The position numbers and the translations under genes are program-made. A model generated the notes under the pieces. The model was given only the letters and a program-made list of their open reading frames with translations. It made no database searches and was not told the DNA's origin. From NCBI GenBank assembly GCA_947462335.1, contig OX381714.1, positions 58,015,800-58,079,799 of the forward strand: 64,000 nt of DNA. The letters run 5' to 3'. Origin of the DNA: Harmothoe impar (Eukaryota > Annelida > Polychaeta > Phyllodocida > Polynoidae). This document shows, in pieces, positions 55,621 through 64,000 of this stretch. Positions within the stretch are counted from its first letter, which is position 1. Every line of letters begins with the position of its first letter.

Positions 55621-55775
55621 ACAGTCCCTTTATAGATCTAGGCCTATAGGCCTAGCCCTAGCCTAGGCCTAATTTAAAGCCTAGCCCAAAGGGAAGGGGA
55701 GCGACATAAAAAATAAGGAAACTCCATCGCCCCCTTGTCATCAATCAATTTTATTATGACCACTACGGTCCTTAC

Positions 55776-56180
55776 CTTTTCTGGATTTGAAGTATTTGTA
55801 TCCGATTTCTTTTTTCCAGGGCCCGGGGCCGCAGGAGAAACAATTTTGGGGAGTTTGACTGTAGGGGGAGCTTCAATTTTATAACTGTGCAGTGCATTAG
55901 CCCTCATTGTACTTGTCTCTATGTCTAAAGCTTGTCCAGTGTGGGTGGTCAATGAATCCAACAGTTCTCCATTTTCTGAGCTCTTTGGCTTTGCCTTTTC
56001 TAGTGCCTCTTCACCAAGTTCAGCTAATTGCACTTTGATTTTTACGTTGAGGTCATCTGCTTTTCCCTTTTCAATTTCATCCAGCCATTGGACGCTATTT
56101 GATCTCGATCTCGCTCTTGATTTCACCGTTGTTTTTGACGGGGAGTTTCCCAGATTCCCCAACTCGTTAACGTTAGCCAT
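55776..56180 (-). CDS. first coding exon, probably of the CNBD2-like gene
   Basis: ATG at 56180 (gctgtgATGG). 135 codons end in phase 0 at a good donor (AAG/gtaagg). The text is charged and low in structure: a SRARSRSNSVQWLDEIEKGK segment, then a helical KVQLAELGEEALEKAK stretch and a Pro/Lys-rich end. It has no domain of its own. The next in-phase minus-strand exon I can find is 40354-40497, beyond the 14-kb insertion. Joining the two is plausible but not proven. It could instead be the first exon of another gene interrupted by the insertion. Confidence 0.6.
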
Positions 56181-56699
56181 CACAGCACAGACTGTGACAG
56201 AGTACACAGTTATTCTGCCCCTAGTATTTACTTGCTTTAGGTGGCATTCCCAAATATTTCGCAGCAGCCCCCTTTTGAGATGTAGAAGTTGAACAGTAGA
56301 AGTATAATCTGTGCCCACTCCCACCTCCGCCCTGTCACCTGGTTGTTTCCTTGTCAACTACGGTTTTCTTAGATACCGTTGCCATGCAAAGTAACACATG
56401 ACATGGCAACCCACTCTCCAAGCCTCTTTTTTTCGGGAGTGACTCTGCTAGAATATTGAAATAAATAATAGCAATCTATGTATCAGCTCGTTAAATTCCA
56501 TGAATATGCTACGAATGTTACCCGAATTTAGATATTTTACGGATATCAAAAACGCTAATTTCCGGACTGTCGTCCCTCCCACGCTGTCGTGGATTCTTGG
56601 CGGGAATCTGGGGCAGGACGCACGTGGCGCCCTCTGTGAGGAAAATCGCCGAATCTCGCTGACGGAGCGAGAGAAGCGGCGAGAGTGAGAACATCCAAG
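56181..56699. promoter_or_regulatory. head-to-head promoter region
   Basis: About 520 bp separates the two start codons. The AMMECR1 side is GC-richer (ggcgggaatctgg, E2F-like ggcggg) and its start codon lies in CCAAGATGGCAGC, a YY1-type motif that overlaps the ATG. The other side holds gttgccatgcaaag and catggcaac at about 56379-56410, resembling RFX X-box half-sites. Confidence 0.6.
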
Positions 56700-56908
56700 A
56701 TGGCAGCAGGCTGTTGTGGTGTGAAGAAACAAAAACTCAACAATTCTATGCCTTCTATATGCTGTAATGGATCGGCTGTGCATCCGCACACTCAGAACAA
56801 TGGACTTGTCATACGATGTGACATGGCTTACTACTGCTTCGACGTTCTACACTCACATCTGCACAACGCCGACCCACCCAAACCTCCCTCGTTTCCAAAT
56901 GATCCATA
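56700..56908 (+). CDS. AMMECR1: AMMECR1, coding exon 1
   Basis: Starts MAAGCCGVKKQKL, the distinctive N-terminus of AMMECR1 family proteins, and ends in a stretch aligned with the start of the AMMECR1 domain (MAYYCFDVLHSHLH ... FPNDP). 69 codons plus two bases end at the donor ta/gtgagt, giving the split codon for the expected Tyr. The linker is much shorter than the glycine-rich one of vertebrate AMMECR1. The domain family is deeply conserved; its biochemical role is not settled. The YY1-like site over the start codon suggests a TATA-less promoter. Confidence 0.93.
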
Positions 56909-58319
56909 GTGAGTTGTGGTTCTTTTGTTTCAACCTTTCTCATAATTCCCACTCGCTGGCATTGGGAAACTCTCATTTTGTTGCACACTGATATTATATG
57001 GTACTGTCGGATTGACTTTGTGGCGAGTTTATAGTCAGTTTACGCTAGGTTTCAGTAAATTTGACAGGGTTTTGTGTTTATTTTGATTCAGTCAGTCGGG
57101 TCCATTATCGGTCAAAAGGGGGGACAGGTTGGCTGTGATGGCAGTCGCCCAAGCAGGAATGGTTTAGTGTTTTCCTCGAAATGGCCATCACAGAAGGATC
57201 TTTGTTGGGGATTTTCCGACCCACTTCCGTCTCAAATTCATGAATTCAAATGACGATACTGCTCAATGTTATGTTGGGGAATCATCTCTTCCATTCTGTC
57301 TTTTCCCTGTTGTCCAATGCAAAGTCTAGGCGTGACTGGGTTTGGCTTCCAAAGATAGCTGTAACACTATCATTGTCGTGAGTGGATCAGCTGATGTGGA
57401 CAAGGCAGAGCTGTCATAGTCACCGATGTCGACCAAGGCTTCACCATGGTCTCCGTTCACCCCTATTTGCTTTCTTGTAGGCCTCTGCGCCCCAACCTTG
57501 GGCGCACTTGCCTGCTTTCGATTTTCAACCAATCTGTCTAATTCTTTTTTCCCTGCATAGGGGAAAACATTCTCTTGGTGGCTGGGTACTTTTTCCTGAG
57601 ATATTATTTATTTAACCTGCCGGAAATAACATTTTAAAAGCATGTGGGGTCTAGTGCTGTATCAAAACAAAGATGGCGGCCGCGAGATCGTGAGGCTGAA
57701 TTCCAACAACTTTAAACTCTTGTACCACATGTAATATGTTGAATTATATTACCATCTTTTGCAAATGGCTAGATATCGCCAAAATGAAGACTCGCTGAAC
57801 TTGATTATGCCCACTATTACCTCCAAATATGCACAGTAACTACATGTTTACATGACATGTGCAACTTCCGGTTCTCGCACTGACAGTGAGTGACACACTC
57901 AATATCAGTCCCCCCCGTGAGGCCCAACACTAAGGGAGCACCTGGCAGAATCTAGCGACCATTAGTTTTGGGCACGCTCAACTAAGCTGTCATGGCAGGC
58001 CTAAGGCTAGGCCTGAGGCCTGAGCCTGTCAGAAGTATGTCCATCATTAGTCACTCTACTGAGAGACCAAGCCTCCAAGGCCTGTGTATTGTACTGTTTG
58101 TGTATTGCAGAGTGCTCGTGTTGAAGTAGGCTAGTGTGGTTCACTGGTTTATAACAAAGACAGACATGAAAGAGATGACAGCTGTCTTTAAATTTTAATT
58201 ATAGGCATAGTGTACTAGTATTGATATCAGTTAAACAAAGAGAGGCCCTTTCTGACTTCCATATGCCATTGGTATATTGACCTCGAGTCAGTATTCATAT
58301 AAAAGCTCTGGCTAGTGAC

Positions 58320-58525
58320 AGGGAGGACCCGACGTGGGGGTGAAGAGGGCCCCCCCCCCCCGCCCTCAGGTTGGAATGTCGCCGAAATTAAGGGTCCAAT
58401 CACAAAGTCGTCTTTTTAGACTCTTTTTATTACTAGTACTAGAGCCAAATTTCTCCAAAAGTCGCCAAGTCGCTTAAATTATTGTACCAGGTCGCCTGGA
58501 AAACAGCCCAGGTCGCTTTTGACCC
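58320..58525. repeat. 'gtcgcc' palindromic dispersed repeat
   Basis: gtcgccgaaattaagg, gtcgccaagtcgcttaaattatt and aggtcgcctggaaaac phrases match 22226-22430. The flanking poly-C run is at 58350-58360. Confidence 0.65.
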
Positions 58526-59589
58526 CTCTGGTAAAGAGTCTAGAGCCACCAATAGGTGACCTAAAGCAGAGTTCATGAACTGTATTAATAGCCATTGCAA
58601 TAGCCATGTCATGATGTATCAACGCATTATAAACCCCTCTACCGGTTACAACAGTCCGCACGGAGAACAAAAGACACGGTATGACTGTGCTATACACTAG
58701 ATACCACTAGCCTAGTATTTAAAGGCTAAATACACTATAAGTGTAGCCCCTATGTGTAACTGTTGAACCACTGACACTGTAGATACCCACATACAACTGC
58801 GGGTTATATGTGGATCAGACACCCTGTATGGCCCTATGGGTGATAACATTTTAGGGATGGTGGGTGGATTATATAGTAGACCAGAGGCCTTCGGCCTCTG
58901 GCGAGTCGCATCGCTACCCTTGCCCCCCCCCCTCCCCCCAACTACTCCTCACTGAGCCCCTCCCCCTCCCACTGACCTGCGTGACCTAAATAGGCTCTCT
59001 CTCGAGTCTATGGTCACCCTGCTCTGCCCTGATGTAGCTTAACACTGTGTGGAGTAACTGGCAGGGCCCCAGTGTAGTTACTCCCAGCTTGGTGGTCAGC
59101 ATACCTCCCATCTGTCCCTTACAAACTACACTGTAGGACCCATTGGAGACCTGCCTCACATGACCCATCTCAGTCCCCTCCCTCTCACTCTGGAGTAGCT
59201 ATGGGCAGTGGGTCCTATGAGGCAGCAGACTGGGTCGTTCACCATACAGCTACCTGCGCAAGAGTGAGGTATAGATGGAGAATCCAACATGGCGCAGAGC
59301 ATGGGGCCAGGACTCTTCAAGACAAAATAAGAAACGGAGTATAATAAATTTGCAGAAAACCCGAAATCTCTCTTTAGTTTAAGGGCCGAGTCAATTATTG
59401 CCAGCGGGTGAAGGCGGGGTTGGGTGATATGGGGAGGGGGGTCATAATGTAAAACATAACCTCAGTGGGGGACCATGCTGTAGGGGGGGGGGGGTGAAAA
59501 CTAAATATGGTCCATTTAGATAGTTGCGACCACATGTGATTCCACAGGTGCATGCGATTTTTGGAGGGCCCATTTCTTAAAATCCAAAC

Positions 59590-59880
59590 TCGGGGTGGGA
59601 CTAGGGGTAGGACTAGACCTAGGGGTGGCACTGTAGACCTAGGGGTGGAACTGTAGACCTAGGGGTGGAACTGTAGACCTAGGGGTGGCACTGTAGACCT
59701 AGGGGTGGCACTGTAGGCCTAAGGGTGAGACTGTAGGCCTATGGGTGAGACTGTAGGGGTGGGACTGTAGACCTATGTCCCACCCCAAGGTCTACAATCC
59801 CACCCCTACAGTCCCATTCCTACAGTCCCACCCCTACAGTCCCACCCCATGGTCTACAGTCCCACCCCATGGTCTACATT
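59590..59880. repeat. minisatellite that flips orientation
   Basis: About seven units of roughly 23 bp (aggggtggaactgtagacct) run to about 59775. The array then continues as its reverse complement (tctacagtcccacccc) to about 59880. The pair would fold into a long hairpin. Confidence 0.9.
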
Positions 59881-60279
59881 CAATAACTATCAATAGGATT
59901 TTATCTAAAGCTTGCTGCCTTCAATGAAGTAGAAGAACATTTAATTGAGTGTTTCAGGTGACCCTATCCTACCTTTTCTAACAGCCCGACCGTTCTCATT
60001 TTTAATGATTTTGTAGGGGACATATTTTCATAGCTTTCATAATCAAACAGCCTTAACCCGACCTCCCCTACCTTTGGGTATTTCTTTCCAATCATGTTAC
60101 CGGAAACATACTTTATTTGGCTCGGCCTTAGAACAGAAATCGTTCCCATATAAGCAATAGATATCTGCCTAAGTCTCTATATATTATGCCTGAGTCGACA
60201 ACAAAAGGTGTGTTTTTTGTATGTGGAGGACGCTGACCCACTCCCAATGTCTTTGTACCAGAGAGAGGTAGCACACTTA

Positions 60280-60552
60280 GGGACTGGTCATTATTCAAGG
60301 GGGGGGGGGGGGGGAGATGGATTTTCACGTGAGTGCACAGACATTTTCCTGCCCCCCCCCCCCCGCACTTGAAACGCATCAAAAATGTTCTCCCCCTGAG
60401 ACGCGTCAACCCCCCCCCCCCCCCCCATTTGAACTATAGTAAGTGAAATCTTTCTGCCCCAAGCCACCCCCCCCCCCCCCCGCCGACCTCTTTTTTGGCC
60501 TCTTCCCCCTAAACCCCCCCCCCCCCCGTGTTGATATATAATGACCACTCCC
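60280..60552. mobile_element. poly-G MITE, TTA target duplication
   Basis: Starts GGGACTGGTCATTATT and ends AATGACCACTCCC. TTA lies at 60277-60279 and 60553-60555. Four long G or C runs make up much of the interior. Same family as 6395-6700 and 18335-18657. Confidence 0.88.
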
Positions 60553-60704
60553 TTATGACTCATATCCTTTAAGTGGTGTCATCTGTCTGACTAGGTTAAC
60601 CCAGTTTTATTCAGTTTGTTGAATCACGATAGTCAAGGTCACCCCCATAAGGACCGGCCTATCTTGGGCTGAGAGAAAGCGCTAACTGAATAAAAATACT
60701 ATAC

Positions 60705-61105
60705 TGTCTTTAGGCCACACCAAAAAAAAAGTTGGTAAATGGATTTCATTTTTCAAAAAATGGTGCGAGCGAGCGAAATTGTTTTTTGTTTTTTTTACGA
60801 TTTTTTTTTGTCAATGGATTTTGTTGGAAAAGTGGAGCGAGCTACAATTTTTTTTTTTACCCAGCTTGCAACAAAAGTTCTTAGTGGACCCCTAACATGA
60901 AAACTTATTACCGTAAAACCCCGCCTTGAAGACGGATTTTATTTGGTGTTTTTTTTCTCTACAAGACGATTTTTTTCCTAGAATTGGGGGGTCGTCTTTA
61001 AGGCGGGGTTTTCATATATAGGACAATAGTGAAATCAATTTTTAAATGTTTTTTGTACAAGACAATTTTTTTTCCAAAGTTGGGGGGTCGTCTTAAAGGT
61101 GACCT
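60705..61105. repeat. A/T-run repeats and a ccgtaaaaccccgcc inverted repeat
   Basis: The first part (aatggattt...gcgagc) resembles 26140-26230. The second (about 60911-61012) runs ccgtaaaaccccgccttgaagacg to cgtctttaaggcggggtttt, an inverted repeat with tttt-rich middle. Probably small non-autonomous elements. Confidence 0.6.
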
Positions 61106-61424
61106 ACAAAATTCCAATGGATGGAATTATAAGTCCAGGATTGGGCTCTGTGCAAAAAAAAAGTGTTCTCCAACACTGCATTTCACCGGGAGTCACAAGA
61201 GTGGTGGTGTGTATCTGTAATCTACAACCACTTGGAAGTTGGATACATTTGAATATCCAACCTCACACTGAACCAATTAGAGTCCTGACCGCGACATATC
61301 TGCTGCTGTTAACCCTCTAAAGGCCGCATAATGTTTTAATATGCTATACTATGGTCCTCATGATGCAGGAATGCATCATGTCAGACGACCCAGTGGGAGT
61401 GTATCACCCCCTTCTAACGCCCAA

Positions 61425-61655
61425 AAAAAGAGGTTTGTTTCAGGTAACATGGGCAGAAAATGTAGAGTCGGTAAGTCGGATGATTTTTGTAAACTTTTTT
61501 TTTTAACATGAAAGTACAAGCCGGCCGGCCCGAAGACACTAAAATTCACCAAATTAAAAATTCGGAAATTTCTTCAAAATTGCATTGAAAAACGTAGGGT
61601 CGGCCCTGTTTTGATAAGGTCGGTCGGATGAAACAAACCTTTTATTTTTTTGCCT
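61425..61655. repeat. 'gaaacaaacctttt' inverted repeat
   Basis: aaaagaggtttgtttcaggt at the left and gatgaaacaaaccttttatt at the right are inverted, with gtcggcc/ggccggccc phrases inside. Partly similar to 40960-41190. Confidence 0.6.
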
Positions 61656-61687
61656 AACCTCGACCTCCCCCCTCCCCCCATAGGGTC

Positions 61688-61752
61688 GGCATGATGCATG
61701 ATTGAATGCAGCCATGGCGAGTTACTCGCCAGGGCTGCATTCATGCATCATG
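61688..61752. repeat. near-perfect hairpin around gcagcc(a/c)tggcgag
   Basis: catgatgcatga...aatgcagccatggcgag, then tta, then ctcgccagggctgcattcatgcatcatg. The stem is about 28 bp with one mismatch and a 4-nt bulge. A related pair of half-sites lies at 61364-61381. Confidence 0.8.
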
Positions 61753-62182
61753 TCAACAAAGGGCATGATAGCGCACTATGCAGCCCATACAGGATTAAAC
61801 TAAAGTACACTTAAATGGGTCATATTTAATCATCATTTGGTTGCCTTTTTTCTCCCTTTAAGGCGTTTAGCTCCGGTTCTATGTCTGACGGTCCAAGGGT
61901 GTCTTTTTGATCTTTTTTTAGTTTGTAGTGATGTGGTCATGAATACACAGTGAAAAACATGAGGATAATTAGATGACCATATCTGTGTCATTGGTATCAA
62001 TGTAGATTCAAACTGACAGTGGGTCGAGTCCTGATAGACCTTCCGAGTACATGTACACCTATCTCATGTAATATGACAATATTAAGATGTTACCCGATGA
62101 AAAAACATTTCTCCCGTTCTCTCTTGACATTTGGGGATGTAGACCTTAAGATTTTGCTCTTTGTTTGATAGATTTCCCATAG

Positions 62183-62240
62183 GGAGTGCTCATTTTGTAA
62201 GAACATGGAGGGGGTTGGTGGATTTGGGGGGGGGGGCGTA
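62183..62240. mobile_element. single end of a poly-G MITE
   Basis: GGGAGTGCTCATTTTGTAAG followed by ggagggggttggtggatttggggg matches the family's left end. No matching right end follows before exon 2, so this is a solo fragment. Confidence 0.6.
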
Positions 62241-62459
62241 TACTATAGGCATGTAGCTGGATATATTATCAACCAATCAGATAACACTCTGCATTCACTG
62301 CAGAATTTTGAGGGTGCATTATGTAACAGCTGGTACCCATGTGACCACTGTTATCAGTGCTTATCTCGCCAGTACAAGCTTAAGTAATGGAGGCGCCCAC
62401 AGGAAGTCCAGCTTGACCCCTATAAACACATATATGTCTACAATATCACAGACAAATAA

Positions 62460-63166
<707 letters not shown>

Positions 63167-63604
63167 TAGGGATGTCATCGATACTCACTATATCGACATA
63201 TCGTTATTTCTGAAATGATGATATAAATCACATTGACATTTCCTATATGTCGATATATTTGAACAGCCGAATTTCAGCTTTCTAATGGTGAAAGAATTTC
63301 TCATATATTCCTATTAGAAGCCAAGCTATAGCAATTCAAGCAATATACAACAAATTGGCAGGAAAATGGGCTTGTAATCGGGCATTCCAAATCTAATCTG
63401 AGAGAGACAGCTTATTTTTCTATAGACATCGTCTGAGAACCCGGTCCTATGTCATATCCTGCCTCCATACTATTATTATATCCTGCATAATTGACGATTT
63501 TTTGGGCCACAAACAACATTATAAGATCATCCAAATATCGATATTAAGACCAAAAATCGTGATAATCGGAATCGGAAAAAAAGTGCATGTCAATGACATC
63601 CCTA
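63167..63604. mobile_element. hAT-type MITE, 8-bp duplication GTACTACC
   Basis: Ends TAGGGATGTCATCGATA and ATGACATCCCTA, with GTACTACC repeated directly at 63159-63166 and 63605-63612. The interior is rich in tatcgata and cgataat phrases. Same family as 39860-40332. Confidence 0.93.
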
Positions 63605-63779
63605 GTACTACCGTAAATTCCCACATATAAATCACATATCGCTTATAACCCGCACACCGCCTTTGCGAGAATACTATAACCTGCACCTTGGGTAAACTTA
63701 CAAAAAAACATTGCATTACTCGCACCGAGACTTTGAGAATACCGTATAATGCACACTGGAAGAATGTGTGGTGCCGGGT

Positions 63780-64000
63780 AGCTATGCATTGGGCAATCTC
63801 CTGGATTAAGTCGCTATTCAGAGGGCCAGAATGATTAAGTCGCTATGACCAGACAGCTAAGTATGGAAATATACAGGTTGGGAAGAAAATATGACATGTG
63901 CAGTAGGAAAACGGAAGGGGCTGGCATAGCGACCTAATCCGTTTGGGGTGCCATATAGCGACCTAATCCGTTTAGGTGTGCCCAATAGCGACCTAATCAG
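63780..64000. repeat. 'tagcgacctaatccg' repeat at the right edge
   Basis: attaagtcgctat occurs twice at the left (63807, 63835). Its complement-like atagcgacctaatc occurs three times at 63927-63998. This is probably one inverted-repeat element cut or ending at the window edge. Confidence 0.7.

Noticed and set aside
58986..59168. 60-codon minus-strand frame in AMMECR1 intron 1
   Set aside because: Clean but short, without recognisable domain or splice sites.

Overview
This window looks like a repeat-dense stretch of an animal nuclear genome, probably a marine invertebrate. Genes are split by GT-AG introns, intergenic and intronic DNA is packed with inverted-repeat (TIR) elements, LINE remnants and minisatellites, and there are many long G/C homopolymers. 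I cannot name the species. The candidate ATG codons below were chosen by eye, because several long open frames start at TTG or GTG upstream of the plausible ATG.

Host genes. (1) A class A GPCR lies in one exon at 16290-17276 (minus), with an in-frame TGA just before its NPxxY motif. (2) A two-domain cyclic-nucleotide-binding protein resembling CNBD2 is on the minus strand. Eight exons with matching phases lie at 33564-40497, and a likely first coding exon lies at 55776-56180. (3) AMMECR1 is on the plus strand, with exon 1 at 56700-56908 and exon 2 at 62483-62593; the rest lies beyond the window. Genes 2 and 3 are head to head across about 520 bp.

Mobile DNA, left to right: a 380-bp satellite (1-1157); LINE scraps (1784-1999, 7114-7957); MITEs with 3-bp TWA, 4-bp TTAT, TTAA or 8-bp target duplications; a degenerate LINE (13813-15436); a 4.3-kb minisatellite with kilobase-scale duplications (27720-32060); and two clusters of RFX/X-box-like palindromes (22960-25260, 34490-35063).

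The outstanding object is 41335-55205, a 13.9-kb element with CCCAGYAAACA inverted ends. It sits inside a roughly 317-bp poly-G MITE (41258-41334 plus 55206-55445, flanked by TAA). It carries two inverted copies of an intact 260-codon gene of unknown family, a gene for an alanine-rich protein with two death-fold domains, a third gene broken by many frameshifts, a subterminal array of ETS/CRE/CArG motifs, and a LINE inserted in its right arm. No transposase, integrase or polymerase of its own was recognised. It lies in what appears to be the first intron of the CNBD2-like gene. It could be a cargo-bearing DNA transposon or the remnant of an integrated virus; the sequence does not decide between these.
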